Assembly: GCA_904846145.1 (NCBI GenBank)
Contig: CAJGZL010000001.1
Location: 2,046,001-2,110,000 of the forward strand
From: Psychrobacter immobilis
Lineage (GTDB): Bacteria; Pseudomonadota; Gammaproteobacteria; Pseudomonadales; Moraxellaceae
Length of the DNA stretch: 64,000 nt
Direction of reading: 5' to 3'
Part shown: piece after piece, positions 44,998 to 55,716 of the stretch
Numbering within the stretch: position 1 is the first letter of the stretch
How the letters are laid out: the number at the start of each line of letters is the position of its first letter
Notes under the pieces: generated by a model
Seen by the model: the letters and a program-made list of their open reading frames with translations, nothing else
The model's database searches: none
What the model was told of the DNA's origin: nothing
Position numbers and translations under genes: made by a program

Positions 44998-45803
44998 AAA
45001 AGGAAATTATTATAGATCCTAACGAGACCATGTCATTTAGTAAAAAATGGATCGCTTTTAATACGATATTGATGAAAGAGATCCGCCGTATTCTGCGTAT
45101 TTGGCCGCAGACTTTGCTACCACCTGTCATCACTATGGCGCTGTATTTTGTGATTTTTGGTACGATGATTGGCGATAGAGTAGGCGAGATGGGCGGCGTA
45201 CCTTATATGCAGTTTATCGTGCCAGGCCTAATTATGATGGCAGTGATTACTAATAGTTACTCTAACGTGGTTTCCAGCTTTTTCAGTGCTAAGTTCACCG
45301 CTAGTATTGAGGAGCTGTTGGTTTCCCCTGTCTCTAAACACGCTATATTAGCAGGCTACGTCAGCGGTGGTATCTTTCGCGGTTTAGTGATCGCAATCAT
45401 TGTCTCTATCGTTGCGCTATTCTTTACTGAGCTGGGCATTGAACACTTATTTGTGACGGTATTTACGGTGCTAGGAACAGCGATTTTATTTTCGCTAGGT
45501 GGTTTTATTAATGCAGTATATGCACGCTCATTCGATGATATCTCTATTATTCCAAGCTTTGTATTGACGCCCTTAACGTTCTTGGGCGGGGTGTTTTATT
45601 CAATGGAAGATTTATCAACCTTTTGGCAAAATATCTCATTATTGAACCCGATCGTCTATATGGTTAATGCCTTCCGCTATGGCATCTTGGGCTATTCTGA
45701 TGTCAATGTTTGGTATTCGATGGCAGCTATTTTTGTCTTTTGCGTAATTTTTTATATTATTTGCTATCGTTTGCTTAGCGATGGTTCACGCATTCGCTTG
45801 TAG
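44994..45803 (+). CDS. ABC-2 type transporter permease, YadH-like (269 aa)
   Basis: An inner-membrane protein with six hydrophobic segments and the ABC-2 pattern (ILMKEIRRILRIWPQTLLPPVITMALYFVIFG, FFSAKFTASIEELLVSPVSKHAILAGYV, LTPLTFLGGVFYSMEDL). It overlaps the ATPase gene by 4 bp. Together they form a minimal exporter. A terminator follows. Confidence 0.93.
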   Translation: MKKEIIIDPNETMSFSKKWIAFNTILMKEIRRILRIWPQTLLPPVITMALYFVIFGTMIGDRVGEMGGVPYMQFIVPGLIMMAVITNSYSNVVSSFFSAKFTASIEELLVSPVSKHAILAGYVSGGIFRGLVIAIIVSIVALFFTELGIEHLFVTVFTVLGTAILFSLGGFINAVYARSFDDISIIPSFVLTPLTFLGGVFYSMEDLSTFWQNISLLNPIVYMVNAFRYGILGYSDVNVWYSMAAIFVFCVIFYIICYRLLSDGSRIRL

Positions 45804-45841
45804 ATTAATTGGTAAAAATACGCTTATCGCTTTATTTTAAG

Positions 45842-45866
45842 AGTCCAACGTTGTTGGGCTTTTTTA
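45842..45866 (+). terminator. Terminator after the ABC transporter operon
   Basis: AGTCCAAC pairs with GTTGGGCT (one G-T pair) around GTT and is followed by TTTTT. Confidence 0.85.
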
Positions 45867-46036
45867 TGTTTAAAGTAAGCTGTCTAACGGGTATTTATAA
45901 AGGCATATTTGATTCTTCAAATTCGCTTAGTCAGTAAGTGTCTAAAGTGAATTTATTAAGGTAAAATGCCTCAAACTATTATATTTCTTTATAAAGTCAC
46001 TTCTTATAAAAACAGGTTAAATCTGGAAGGTAAACT

Positions 46037-46903
46037 ATGAGCATTCACGGTATTTTAGGCGAGCAAACCACCGATTATCCAACTGAGTATAGCCCTGAGA
46101 CGCTATATCCTATTGCTCGCAGCTTAGGTCGTGATTCTATTGGCTGGCAAGATGACAAAGTAAGCGTCGGTATGGACTGGTGGCATGCGTTCGAGATGTC
46201 TTGGCTCAATACGCAAGGCATTTCACAAGTGGCGATGGCACGTTTTATCATTCCAGCCACATCTGTATTTATTGTTGAGTCCAAATCGTTAAAGCTATAT
46301 CTTAACAGTATTAACTTCACTGAATTTACCAGTTGGGATGAAGTGCAAACGCTAATTGCCAAAGATTTATCAGCTTGTGTACAGGCAGAGGTACAAGTTG
46401 AGCTATTCGATTTAGAGGATCGCAATTCAGAATTGATGATAACTCAGCCCGATGGCGTCTGTATTGATGATGCTTTGGCTGATAGTAAGGAAAAGGTCGC
46501 ACTAACCCTTCATCCTGATGCATCGTTGTTAGGGGTTTTGAAAAGTAGTAGCGTTGATTCAAATAGCAATACAGAACGAACTTATCGCTTTTATTCAAAC
46601 CTTTTGCGTAGTAATTGCCCTGTGACTAATCAGCCTGATTGGGGAACTTTAGCAGTTGAGATGACTAGTAAACGAGAGTTTGATCAGGCTAGTATGCTGC
46701 ATTATATTTTGAGTTTCCGTCAGCATAATGGCTTTCATGAGCAGTGTGTTGAGCAGATATTTGCAGATTTGAGCCGACATTATCAGCCAAGTGAATTGAT
46801 AGTAAGAGCTTGGTATACGCGCCGAGGCGGTATTGATATTAATCCTTGCCGCGTCAGTGATTTGAAATTACTACCTCAACCGAGTCGTTTGATTCGGCAG
46901 TAA
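46037..46903 (+). CDS. queF: NADPH-dependent 7-cyano-7-deazaguanine reductase (288 aa)
   Basis: Reduces preQ0 to preQ1 in queuosine synthesis. It is the long, two-domain QueF form. ESKSLKLYLNSINFTEF is the substrate-binding segment. The catalytic Cys194 lies in SNCPVTNQPDWG with D201. The C-terminal FHEQCVEQIF and RYTRRGG-like YTRRGGIDINP are also present. RBS GGAAGGTAAACT precedes the start. It is monocistronic; a shared terminator separates it from proS. No preQ1 riboswitch was recognised upstream. Confidence 0.96.
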   Translation: MSIHGILGEQTTDYPTEYSPETLYPIARSLGRDSIGWQDDKVSVGMDWWHAFEMSWLNTQGISQVAMARFIIPATSVFIVESKSLKLYLNSINFTEFTSWDEVQTLIAKDLSACVQAEVQVELFDLEDRNSELMITQPDGVCIDDALADSKEKVALTLHPDASLLGVLKSSSVDSNSNTERTYRFYSNLLRSNCPVTNQPDWGTLAVEMTSKREFDQASMLHYILSFRQHNGFHEQCVEQIFADLSRHYQPSELIVRAWYTRRGGIDINPCRVSDLKLLPQPSRLIRQ

Positions 46904-46935
46904 AAACTGAGTACCAAATACATACCCCAAGCACG

Positions 46936-46973
46936 AAAAAGCGCCTATCTTTCAAGAAGACAGGCGCTTTTTT
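46936..46973. terminator. Bidirectional terminator between queF and proS
   Basis: GCGCCT (46941-46946) and AGGCGC (46962-46967) pair, further closed by the A5 and T6 runs and partly by TCTT/AAGA inside. It lies between convergent genes. Confidence 0.92.
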
Positions 46974-46997
46974 ATAACATCAAAATTATTAATAAAT

Positions 46998-48716
46998 TTA
47001 TTTACTAATGATCTTCGCCAATACTTCATCATGGCTGAGCATTTGCTTTTCACCATCGCGACGATTGACGTATTCGTATTTGTCTTCAGCCAAATTGCGA
47101 TCAGATACCACAATACGATGCGGAATACCGATGAGTTCTAAATCGGCAAACTTGACACCTGGACGCTCATTACGGTCATCGAGTAGCACATTGATACCTT
47201 GTGCTTTTAGCTCTTCATAAAGCGCGGTCGCGGTCTCCATGACCGTGTCTTCTTTTGACTTCATCGGCACGATAGCGACTTCAAAAGGTGCTAATGAGTC
47301 ATTAACGTCTGGTGTTGCTGGCCACATGACGCCATTTTCGTCATGGTTCTGTTCGATAGCAGCAGCAATGATACGACTCACGCCGATACCATAACAGCCC
47401 ATTAATAAGGTAACAGGTTTGCCATCTTCACCTGAGACCTTACAGCCCATGGCTTGCGAGTACTTATCGCCTAACTGGAAAATATGACCGACTTCGATAC
47501 CGCGTTTGATCTGTAGTGTACCTTTGCCATCTGGAGATGGATCGCCCTCAGAGACATTACGGACATCGACAATACGTGTAATACGAGCGTCACGAGCCCA
47601 GTTCATACCAATAGTATGCTTATTGACTTCATTAGCACCGCAGACAAAATCAGATAAAGCAGCTGCTGAGCGATCGACGAAGACAGGCATATCTAACTCT
47701 ACACCGATATAGCCTTTGAGCAGACCTGCTGCTTTTAATTCTTCATCTGAAGCCATAGTAAGTGGCAAATTAGCCTCTTCTATTTTTTCGGCCTTGATGG
47801 TATTTAATTGATGGTCGCCGCGTAACACAATAGCGATCAATTGTGGCTCATCGTCTTCAGTATGACCATGAACGATAAGCGTTTTAACGGTGGTTGATAA
47901 CGGAATATCTAAGTGTTCAGCGACCATTTTGCAGGTGGTCATGTTTTCTGTTAAGACATTTTCGCGCGCCGTTGCAGGCGGTTGACGCTCAGCGGTACTA
48001 ATAGACTCAGCAAGCTCGACGTTCGCGGCATAATCAGAGGCGTTAGAGAAGGCAATATCGTCTTCGCCACTATCCGCTAATACGTGAAACTCATGTGAAG
48101 CAAAGCCACCTATAGAGCCAGTATCAGCTTGCACTGCACGGAAATCAAGACCTAAGCGAGCAAAGATACGTGTATAAGCATCGAACATATCGTCATAAGT
48201 CTTTGCCAATGATGCTTGATCGACGTGAAATGAGTACGCATCTTTCATCGTAAATTCACGCGCGCGCATCACCCCAAAACGTGGGCGAATCTCATCACGG
48301 AACTTACCTTGAATCTGAAAAAAGGTAATAGGCAGTTGCTTATAACTACGCAATTCACCTTGCGCTAGAGTGGTGATGACCTCTTCGTGAGTTGGTCCTA
48401 GTACAAAATCGCGATCATGGCGATCTTTAAAGCGTAGCAACTCAGGACCGTAATCATCAAAGCGCCCTGTCGTTTGCCATAATTCAGCGGGCTGAGTCAT
48501 TGGCATAAGCACTTCTTGTGCGCCAATATTCTGCATCTCTTCGCGAACGATACGTTCGACCTTTTGCAGCACCCGTAGACCTAGCGGCAACCATATATAT
48601 AACCCAGAAGCGATTTTGCGAATGAGACCGGCGCGCACCATCAATTGGCTTGAGGCGATATCAGCGTCACTTGGGGTCTCTTTGAGTGTGGCAAACAAAA
48701 ATTGACTGGCTTTCAT
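46998..48716 (-). CDS. proS: Prolyl-tRNA synthetase (572 aa)
   Basis: Class II synthetase of the bacterial type with the editing insertion. Motif 1 region [17 protein letters not shown], motif 2 [26 protein letters not shown], the INS editing domain (~220-400, with VKTLIVHG and [19 protein letters not shown]), motif 3 [13 protein letters not shown] and the C-terminal anticodon-binding domain ([27 protein letters not shown]). Length is normal. The 430 bp upstream to the DUF4230 gene are A/T-rich; no T-box or other leader RNA was seen. Confidence 0.98.
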   Translation of the reverse strand: MKASQFLFATLKETPSDADIASSQLMVRAGLIRKIASGLYIWLPLGLRVLQKVERIVREEMQNIGAQEVLMPMTQPAELWQTTGRFDDYGPELLRFKDRHDRDFVLGPTHEEVITTLAQGELRSYKQLPITFFQIQGKFRDEIRPRFGVMRAREFTMKDAYSFHVDQASLAKTYDDMFDAYTRIFARLGLDFRAVQADTGSIGGFASHEFHVLADSGEDDIAFSNASDYAANVELAESISTAERQPPATARENVLTENMTTCKMVAEHLDIPLSTTVKTLIVHGHTEDDEPQLIAIVLRGDHQLNTIKAEKIEEANLPLTMASDEELKAAGLLKGYIGVELDMPVFVDRSAAALSDFVCGANEVNKHTIGMNWARDARITRIVDVRNVSEGDPSPDGKGTLQIKRGIEVGHIFQLGDKYSQAMGCKVSGEDGKPVTLLMGCYGIGVSRIIAAAIEQNHDENGVMWPATPDVNDSLAPFEVAIVPMKSKEDTVMETATALYEELKAQGINVLLDDRNERPGVKFADLELIGIPHRIVVSDRNLAEDKYEYVNRRDGEKQMLSHDEVLAKIISK

Positions 48717-49146
48717 AAATAAAGCGTAACCTTATCTTTGATTAATTAATAATAAGCAGGGCAGTGCGTAACAAAGGATCGCAAGCTCAAGGTATAAATA
48801 TATGTTGATTATTCATCAACACAACTAGACTATGTTAGGTAAACTTCTGCTAAGACGCAATACCTTTTTGTCTTTTCGCTAATAACAGGGTGCAAACTCG
48901 TCATTCTAAGCATTAATAAGGCTAAGGGTGCTGGTTTTATACTTGATATTTAACAGACCCTAGTTATTTATAATAATTTTTTGTCAGGCCTTTATAAGCA
49001 ATTGTGTAGAGAAATAGTAGCGGCAACTTGAAGTGACTTTTAAAAGACTGCATTTATTATAAAGTAATCAATGATATCGATGATTTTAGCCGATAGCCAT
49101 TCGATAGCTATTGATGAGGTTGTTAATAACAATAAAGGTAGCAAAT

Positions 49147-49905
49147 ATGAGTACACCTGAGAATAGATCTGATAATGGCGACACCGTATTAAGCAAATCG
49201 CCCAAATCAAAGCCACAGCCCAAGCCAGCTATTGCCAAAATGTCATGGTTATTATTGCTTATTGGCTTGGCCGCATTAGTTGCTGCTATTTATATTGCAC
49301 AAAATAACAGCGATGAGCCAGAGATTAACACGATCACTCGTGAAGGGGTGGTCACCCAAATCCAGCAGCTCAATCGCCTGCAAACAGTGGCTTTTAATGT
49401 TGATACTATTATCACAAGCGAGCGCGAGGGCAGCTGGATGAAGCTGTGGCAGGATGAACAAAAAGCGCTATTTATCGCTAAAGGACGCGTACAAGCAGGG
49501 ATTGATTTGAGTGAACTAACCCCTGAGATGGTACAAGTCGTGCAGCCTACTAATGAGCAGCTAGAAGCCGCGGATAACTCGGCTACGCCATTATCAATAA
49601 TGCCGCAGATCAACATCACTATACCGCCCTCACAAGTTTTCGCAGTCTACTTAGATGATATTGAGATTTATGATTGGCAAACAGGTGTATTTGGGATGAT
49701 GCAAGTGGACCCTAAAATACTTGAGCAAGCGCAAAGTATGGCCAAAAAAGAAGTGTTAGAGCGCGCTTGTCGTGGCGATGTTATGACAGTAGCATTAGAG
49801 AACGCCCAAACCCAATTGCAACAGTTGTTTTCCTTGACAGGTGCTACGGTGACGGTGAATACGCAAGGCGCTGGTGCTTGTCAAATGCCTGCGAGCACAG
49901 CATAA
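49147..49905 (+). CDS. DUF4230 membrane-anchored protein (252 aa)
   Basis: A polar N terminus (~30 residues), one membrane helix (WLLLLIGLAALVAAIYIA), then a DUF4230 domain outside: LNRLQTVAFNVDTIITSER, ALFIAKGRVQAGIDLSEL, INITIPPSQVFAVYLDDIEIYD, then a C-terminal helix with QSMAKKEVLERACRGDVM. Start at 49147 (AAAGGTAGCAAAT upstream) is preferred over the in-frame ATG at 49111. The family's function is unknown. A small one-helix membrane protein follows 145 bp downstream. Confidence 0.88.
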   Translation: MSTPENRSDNGDTVLSKSPKSKPQPKPAIAKMSWLLLLIGLAALVAAIYIAQNNSDEPEINTITREGVVTQIQQLNRLQTVAFNVDTIITSEREGSWMKLWQDEQKALFIAKGRVQAGIDLSELTPEMVQVVQPTNEQLEAADNSATPLSIMPQINITIPPSQVFAVYLDDIEIYDWQTGVFGMMQVDPKILEQAQSMAKKEVLERACRGDVMTVALENAQTQLQQLFSLTGATVTVNTQGAGACQMPASTA

Positions 49906-50050
49906 CCTTTATAGATAAAAGCCTATTGATAGTTTTTGCTTGATATTACTGGGAATAGCGTTATCATATTATATAGCAAGACTTATTTATTATTCATCGT
50001 AGCCTTATCAATGCTACCGATAAAATAGGCTCGTATAATAGGAGGCGTTT

Positions 50051-50269
50051 ATGACCGTTCCTAACCAAAAACCATCTACTGATACTAAGCGCAACAAATT
50101 GAGTAAACGCTCTAATGCTAATGAAAGGCTATCATTTGAAACTTGGGTGTTATTGATTATTAGCTTTGCCTTATTGGGCTACGCTCTATATGTGATTCAA
50201 ACTCGAATATTAGACACCAATATTGATAATATTCAAGCGACCCCAACCGTTACTCAGCAATCACAATAG
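50051..50269 (+). CDS. Small single-helix membrane protein (72 aa)
   Basis: A basic N terminus with one membrane helix (WVLLIISFALLGYALYVI) and a short polar tail. A near-perfect Shine-Dalgarno sequence (TAGGAGGCGTTT) precedes the ATG, which is the main support for it being real. No family is recognised. It may accompany the DUF4230 protein in the same direction. Confidence 0.75.
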   Translation: MTVPNQKPSTDTKRNKLSKRSNANERLSFETWVLLIISFALLGYALYVIQTRILDTNIDNIQATPTVTQQSQ

Positions 50270-50338
50270 CGCAGCGACTAGCGAATTGATTCCTTTTTTA
50301 GCTTATTCACTAGTGCTGCCATATTATTAATTAGAGCA

Positions 50339-51979
50339 TCATTGTTTTTTAAATTCTGCAATAGCGGCTAGTCGGGCGTCTTTGTGTTTGACGATAGGCA
50401 CTGGATAGTCAACGTTAGCAAATTTACCTGATTTAGATAGCTCCTTACGTAGCTTGTCCTCATTATGCAAGATGCTGGCAGGTACGTCTTTGAGTTCAGG
50501 TAGCCACGTCTTGATAAATAAACCCTTAGGATCATGACTATTGCCTTGGCTAAACGGGTTCATAATGCGAAAGTAGGGTGAGGAGTCCGTGCCAGTGGAT
50601 GCGCTCCATTGCCAGCCGCCATTATTGGATGCAAAATCACCATCTACAAGCTGCTGCATAAAATAACGCTCACCCCAGCGCCAATCAATAAGCAAGTCTT
50701 TGGTCAAGAACATCGCTGTCACCATACGCAGACGGTTATGCATAAATCCTGTGGCATTTAGACAGCGCATGGTGGCATCGACTAGGGGCACTCCTGTCTT
50801 GCCCGCGCACCATGAGGCAAAATCCTCTTCATCATAAGACCAGTCTATCTTTTTATCGACGGCTTCTTTGTAGGCATGATGGCGTACTAGTCTTGGTTTA
50901 TTGACTAAGACATGACGATAAAAGTCGCGCCACGCCAGCTCGCTTATCCAGCGGTTGATATCTTCGTTATCGCCATCATTACCATGCAGCTTTTCCTGCG
51001 CTTTTGCCGCCTCAATATAGCAAGTCCTAGGGCTGATACTCCCTATAGTTAGATACGCGGACATATGGCTGGTGCCCTGCAATATAGGTTTGTCACGGCT
51101 GACATCGTAGTTATTGATATCGTCAGTAGTAAAATCCTTGAGCCGCTGGCAAGCTGCTGTCTCTCCCGCAGGATAGTCCTCGCGTGATTGCTTAAGCTGT
51201 GCATTGCTATCACTATATTTTAGAGCGTCCGTTTTTTGTAGCGCTTGTTTATACTCAGTCAATAGCGTATCGCCAAGCGCCTCTATATCATCTGCATTAT
51301 GAGCACTGGCAGTAGTCGATTGTAGGGTGATTGGCTCAAGTGATTTTGTATCAGCGTTATCACTGCTAAGGGGCTCAGCATTATGGTTTTGTATTTGGCT
51401 GGCCTCTAGCGTATCGCGCCATTTTCTATAAAAAGGGGTAAAAACCTTATACATACTGTCGCCATCATTAGTGGTGATGCTAAGCGGCGGCAAAATACAC
51501 TGATCATGATGACGGATAAATTCAATATTTTGTTTATCGAGTTGCTCAATCAATTGTTCGTCACGGTCAATCTCGTTCCCTTCGTACTCGTGATTTGCCA
51601 TTACGCAGCCGATATTTTGACTGGCGCAAAGCTCATCGATAGCTTGTATACAAGTCGCAAAATCTGGGCAAACATAAACGTTTAAGGTGATATTTAATTG
51701 TTCATGCAGCTCTTGGGCTAAGATAGATAAGGTACGCGCAATATGATCGACTTGCGCAATTGAGCAATCATGCTCTTGCCACTGCTCAGGCGTATAGAAA
51801 AACACAGCGGAGACTTGCGCCTTGTCCTCTTGCGCACGCGCGCATAACGCGGCCAGTGCAGTGTTATCATGAATACGTAAGTCACGACGAAACCACATCA
51901 AGTAATGCGGTGGCGTCGTGTTACTGTTATTTTCATTTTTAGCATTGGTTGTAGCGTTAGCTTCAGTCTTTTTAGACAT
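50339..51979 (-). CDS. phrB: Deoxyribodipyrimidine photolyase (546 aa)
   Basis: Light-driven repair of cyclobutane pyrimidine dimers. The N-terminal antenna domain begins LMWFRRDLRIHDNTAL. The FAD domain has ELAWRDFYRHVL, GVPLVDATMRCLNATGFMHNRLRMV, DWRWGERYFMQQLVDGD and NNGGWQWSASTGTDSSPYFRIMNP, all hallmarks of class I CPD photolyases, including the Trp chain. At 546 residues it is longer than the usual ~470; the extra length lies in an Asn/Thr-rich N terminus and a linker around residues 200-260. It is monocistronic. Confidence 0.95.
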   Translation of the reverse strand: MSKKTEANATTNAKNENNSNTTPPHYLMWFRRDLRIHDNTALAALCARAQEDKAQVSAVFFYTPEQWQEHDCSIAQVDHIARTLSILAQELHEQLNITLNVYVCPDFATCIQAIDELCASQNIGCVMANHEYEGNEIDRDEQLIEQLDKQNIEFIRHHDQCILPPLSITTNDGDSMYKVFTPFYRKWRDTLEASQIQNHNAEPLSSDNADTKSLEPITLQSTTASAHNADDIEALGDTLLTEYKQALQKTDALKYSDSNAQLKQSREDYPAGETAACQRLKDFTTDDINNYDVSRDKPILQGTSHMSAYLTIGSISPRTCYIEAAKAQEKLHGNDGDNEDINRWISELAWRDFYRHVLVNKPRLVRHHAYKEAVDKKIDWSYDEEDFASWCAGKTGVPLVDATMRCLNATGFMHNRLRMVTAMFLTKDLLIDWRWGERYFMQQLVDGDFASNNGGWQWSASTGTDSSPYFRIMNPFSQGNSHDPKGLFIKTWLPELKDVPASILHNEDKLRKELSKSGKFANVDYPVPIVKHKDARLAAIAEFKKQ

Positions 51980-52146
51980 TAAAAAATCCTTATCATAATC
52001 ATAAACAAAACTATGAATAAAAGTATGCTAGGATAAGTTTTTAGATGCAATTAATTTGGCATTCAGGTAACAAATCATAATCATTTCTTATGAATAGTGC
52101 GCCTTTATATTTCGTATAGGTGCTTACTCTTCACTAAGGTCACTCA

Positions 52147-52815
52147 ATGCACGTAAAGTTTTGTGGTTTTACTCACCTTGCTGATATCCAAGCGGCCACC
52201 GCATTAGGGGTTGATGCCGTCGGTTTAGTGTTTTATCCACCGAGCCCTAGAGCGGTAAATCCTATACAGGCAGCCGCCTTAGTCGCCGCCGTACCAGCTT
52301 TCGTGAGCGTGGTAGCATTAGTAGTCAATATGAAATCTGATGAACTAACTGAGCTGGCTAATACCGTTACTTTCGATATTATCCAATTTCACGGCGATGA
52401 GAGTCCTGAGCAGTGTCAGCAGCTGGCAGACAGCGTCAATAAACGCTGGATAAAAGCTTTACGGGTCAATACTGAGCAAGATAGTCAAGCGAGTGTGCTA
52501 TCTCAAATTGAGCAGTTTGCAGCGGCAGGGGCGAGTAGTATCTTACTCGATGCTTATCAGCCCAATAAATATGGCGGTACAGGCGCACGCTTTGATTGGA
52601 GCTTAATACCTACTAACAGCATCTTGCCTATTATTCTAGCAGGTGGTCTTGACGCGAAAAATGTCGCTGCTACCCGTGACCTATCTATTTATGGCGTTGA
52701 TGTCAGCGGTGGCATTGAGTCTGCTAAAGGCATCAAAGACAGCGCAAAGATGCGCAGCTTTATGAAAGCGGTCAAAAACGATCGATGGCAAAGCGATATT
52801 TTAGTAGAAAGTTAA
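52147..52815 (+). CDS. trpF: Phosphoribosylanthranilate isomerase (222 aa)
   Basis: Third committed step of tryptophan synthesis. A TIM barrel with catalytic Cys6 in MHVKFCGFTH, general-acid Asp in ILLDAYQPNKYGGTGARFDW, FVSVVALVVN, IIQFHGDES, and phosphate-binding PIILAGGLDAKNV and YGVDVSGGIES. First of a trpF-trpB-(insert)-trpA cluster, with 109 bp to trpB. No leader peptide or attenuator was recognised upstream. Confidence 0.96.
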   Translation: MHVKFCGFTHLADIQAATALGVDAVGLVFYPPSPRAVNPIQAAALVAAVPAFVSVVALVVNMKSDELTELANTVTFDIIQFHGDESPEQCQQLADSVNKRWIKALRVNTEQDSQASVLSQIEQFAAAGASSILLDAYQPNKYGGTGARFDWSLIPTNSILPIILAGGLDAKNVAATRDLSIYGVDVSGGIESAKGIKDSAKMRSFMKAVKNDRWQSDILVES

Positions 52816-52924
52816 GCAAGCTTTACGAGCATCTTTCATTATCACCGCTCAGCTTTTTTAATCATAAGTACTCTGTTTTATTATTCAAACTTAATCCCAA
52901 ATATCCCATATCGTAGGAAATCCC

Positions 52925-54202
52925 ATGAGTTATATTGAAGAAAAAGCACCATCTGCTACTACTCCACAAGATATCAATAGTTTTACCAATCCCACAGGCG
53001 TCGCTGACTTCAATCAGTATCCCGATGCGCGTGGACATTTTGGTGTTCATGGCGGGCGCTTTGTCTCCGAGACTTTGATGGCAGCGTTAGAAGAGTTAGA
53101 AGCACTATATACCAAAGTTAAAGCCGATCCCGCATTCTGGGAAGAGTATCATCATGACTTAGTCAATTATGTCGGTCGTCCAACGCCGCTGTATCACGCC
53201 AAACGTTTAAGCGATGAGATTGGCGGTGCGCAAATTTACTTCAAGCGTGAAGATCTAAATCATACGGGCGCGCATAAAGTAAACAACACGATTGGTCAGG
53301 CGCTACTGGCCAAAATGTGCGGTAAACAGCGCATTATTGCCGAGACAGGCGCAGGTCAACATGGCGTAGCGACGGCGACTATTGCTGCGCGTTTGGGACT
53401 TGAGTGTATCGTCTATATGGGTGCTGACGATGTTGAGCGTCAAAAGATGAACGTCTATCGTATGCGTTTATTGGGCGCAACGGTCGTACCGGTTACCTCA
53501 GGCTCACGTACCCTCAAAGACGCGATGAATGAAGCCATGCGTGATTGGGTTACGAACGTCGATACGACTTATTACATCATCGGTACGGTTGCAGGCCCGC
53601 ATCCTTACCCGCTACTCGTACGTGACTTCCAAGCGATCATCGGTAAAGAAACTCGTATTCAGCATTTAGAAAAAACAGGTAAGTTACCAGATGCGCTAGT
53701 CGCCTGTGTCGGGGGTGGCTCTAATGCTATCGGTCTGTTCTTTGACTTTTTAAATGATCCTAATGTGAAAATGTACGGCGTTGAAGCAACTGGCGATGGT
53801 ATTGAAACAGGTCGTCATTCTGCGCCACTTGCCGCAGGTCGTATCGGGGTGTTGCATGGTAATCGTACTTATCTGATGGCGGATGATGATGGACAAATTC
53901 AAGAGACTCATTCGATCTCAGCAGGTTTGGATTACCCAGGTGTCGGTCCTGAGCATAGCTTCTTAAAAGATATGAACCGTGTCGAGTATGTGGGCTGTAC
54001 TGATAAAGAGGCGCTAGAAGGCTTCCACGAAGCGACCCGTAAAGAAGGTATCATCCCAGCGTTAGAAACCGCTCATGCGGTCGCTTATGCGCTTAAACTT
54101 GCGAAGACGATGAGACCTGATCAAACTATCGTGGTTAATATGTCAGGTCGCGGTGATAAAGACTTGCATTCAGTGATGAAGGCGGAAGGGATTGAGTTGT
54201 AA
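52925..54202 (+). CDS. trpB: Tryptophan synthase beta chain (425 aa)
   Basis: Joins indole and serine; forms the alpha2beta2 complex with TrpA. The PLP lysine K118 is in [11 protein letters not shown]. Further motifs are [13 protein letters not shown], the GAGQHG-containing [14 protein letters not shown], and phosphate-binding GGGSNAIG. A ~30-residue N-terminal extension precedes the usual start region. In most relatives trpA follows directly; here a foreign-looking gene begins 1 bp after the stop. Confidence 0.97.
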   Translation: MSYIEEKAPSATTPQDINSFTNPTGVADFNQYPDARGHFGVHGGRFVSETLMAALEELEALYTKVKADPAFWEEYHHDLVNYVGRPTPLYHAKRLSDEIGGAQIYFKREDLNHTGAHKVNNTIGQALLAKMCGKQRIIAETGAGQHGVATATIAARLGLECIVYMGADDVERQKMNVYRMRLLGATVVPVTSGSRTLKDAMNEAMRDWVTNVDTTYYIIGTVAGPHPYPLLVRDFQAIIGKETRIQHLEKTGKLPDALVACVGGGSNAIGLFFDFLNDPNVKMYGVEATGDGIETGRHSAPLAAGRIGVLHGNRTYLMADDDGQIQETHSISAGLDYPGVGPEHSFLKDMNRVEYVGCTDKEALEGFHEATRKEGIIPALETAHAVAYALKLAKTMRPDQTIVVNMSGRGDKDLHSVMKAEGIEL

Positions 54203-54203
54203 T

Positions 54204-55697
54204 ATGGAAAACAAAACTATTAAAGAGATGTTTAAAGGTTTTTATCAACTCTCTGAAGAAGATTTTAGTGAGATTTGGGAACATGGAACATTCGTATTCG
54301 ATACGAATGTTCTTTTAAACCTTTATAGGTATAAGAATGAAACAAGCACAGCTATTATCGAAATAATAAAAAATCTTGGCGATAGAGTATGGGTGCCTCA
54401 TCATGTTTTGCTAGAGTTTCATCGTAATAGGTTAGAAGTAATAGCTGATCAGAACAAAAAAGTAAATGATATTAAAAAAAGTATCGAGGATTCTATTAAG
54501 GGTATTGAGAATAAATCTAGTGAGCTACAATTAGAGAAAAGGCATAATGAAATAGATCCTCAAAACTTCTTAAGTAAGTTTAGAGAACTAGAGAAAACTG
54601 TACTTGATGAGCTTGAAAAGGTTAAGTTGAGACAATTAAATAATAGCTTCGATGATAATATCTTATGTAATATTACTGAAATTTTTGAGGGAAAAGTAGG
54701 ATGCCCACCAGAACATCAAGATTGGCTCGACGCCATTTTTAAGGATGGAGATGAAAGGGCTGAAAATGAGATTCCACCAAGTTTTAAAGATATTCAAAAA
54801 GCAAAAAAATCGAATGCTAAGTCTATACCTTATACACATAATTTACTGAAGTACCAGCATGGTTATGGTGATCTAATAATTTGGATGCAAATAATAGAGC
54901 ATGCTAAAAAAGAAAATAAAAAAAATATAGTTTTCATAACAGATGATAAAAAAGAAGACTGGATGCAAATTATTTCTTCAAATGGATCTAAAGTTATTGG
55001 ACCTAGACCTGAGCTAGTGAGCGAGATATGCAATAAAGCTAATGTAGAAAAATTCCATATTTATAACACAGAGTCTTTCTTAAAGTTTGCTGAAAAATAC
55101 CTTCAGACAGAAATAAAAGAAGCAGCAATTAAGGATGTAAAGAACACCTATTATGAAATTAATTCATTTGAAAAAAATAAATATTTTGATTTGATTGAAG
55201 AGAATATCAAAGTTCAGGATAGCAATTTAGTAAACCAATTTAACCTTCCAAAAGAACTATTTTACTCAATAAGTGATAGAGGCTCAGATATTATAGAAGA
55301 ATGGTTAGAAAATAAATATTCTTATATCAAGAAAGGAAGCAATGGTTTATATGATTTTTATGGGTTTGATCCAAACGATTCTATCATCCCCGTAATTATT
55401 AAATTCTCTACTGGGGTTAGACTTCGTGATCTACCACTCATTTTAGAAAGGCTGATGCTAGACTATAAAAACGGTAATAAGTTCAAGAAATATCATATAG
55501 TATTAGTTATGAATTATTTTATGAATGATTCTATTGGCGTCGATGCTATATATTCAATGATAAAGAAGGATATCAGAAAATATAATGAGAATTTTGAAGA
55601 CTATCTATTTCATTTTGATATTGATATAACAGTTGGTTTTATCGATAAAGAAAGTAAGAAGTTTGAAACTATGATTGATTATGAATTTGGTATTTAA
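54204..55697 (+). CDS. PIN-like nuclease domain protein inserted in the trp operon (497 aa)
   Basis: Residues ~25-255 form a PIN-like domain of the PIN_8/DUF4935 type. Acidic residues are placed as in PIN nucleases: D33 (FVFDTNVLLNLYRY), E71 (VPHHVLLEFHRNR), D223 (YGDLIIWMQII) and D247/D248 (VFITDDKKEDW). A coiled segment (~85-175) is inserted in the domain. Residues ~260-497 are unrecognised. The ATG at 54204 is 1 bp after the trpB stop, so translation can be coupled to trpB; trpA follows 19 bp later. The gene is strikingly A/T- and Lys-rich compared with trpB and trpA, indicating recent transfer. PIN_8 proteins are often near defence genes; an RNase or defence role is inference. Confidence 0.85.
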   Translation: MENKTIKEMFKGFYQLSEEDFSEIWEHGTFVFDTNVLLNLYRYKNETSTAIIEIIKNLGDRVWVPHHVLLEFHRNRLEVIADQNKKVNDIKKSIEDSIKGIENKSSELQLEKRHNEIDPQNFLSKFRELEKTVLDELEKVKLRQLNNSFDDNILCNITEIFEGKVGCPPEHQDWLDAIFKDGDERAENEIPPSFKDIQKAKKSNAKSIPYTHNLLKYQHGYGDLIIWMQIIEHAKKENKKNIVFITDDKKEDWMQIISSNGSKVIGPRPELVSEICNKANVEKFHIYNTESFLKFAEKYLQTEIKEAAIKDVKNTYYEINSFEKNKYFDLIEENIKVQDSNLVNQFNLPKELFYSISDRGSDIIEEWLENKYSYIKKGSNGLYDFYGFDPNDSIIPVIIKFSTGVRLRDLPLILERLMLDYKNGNKFKKYHIVLVMNYFMNDSIGVDAIYSMIKKDIRKYNENFEDYLFHFDIDITVGFIDKESKKFETMIDYEFGI

Positions 55698-55716
55698 TAT
55701 ATATTAGAGAATCACT

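Noticed and set aside
45867..46036. preQ1 riboswitch before queF
   Set aside because: I could not find the small H-type hairpin with an A-rich tail or a sequestered ribosome site; the leader looks like ordinary promoter sequence.
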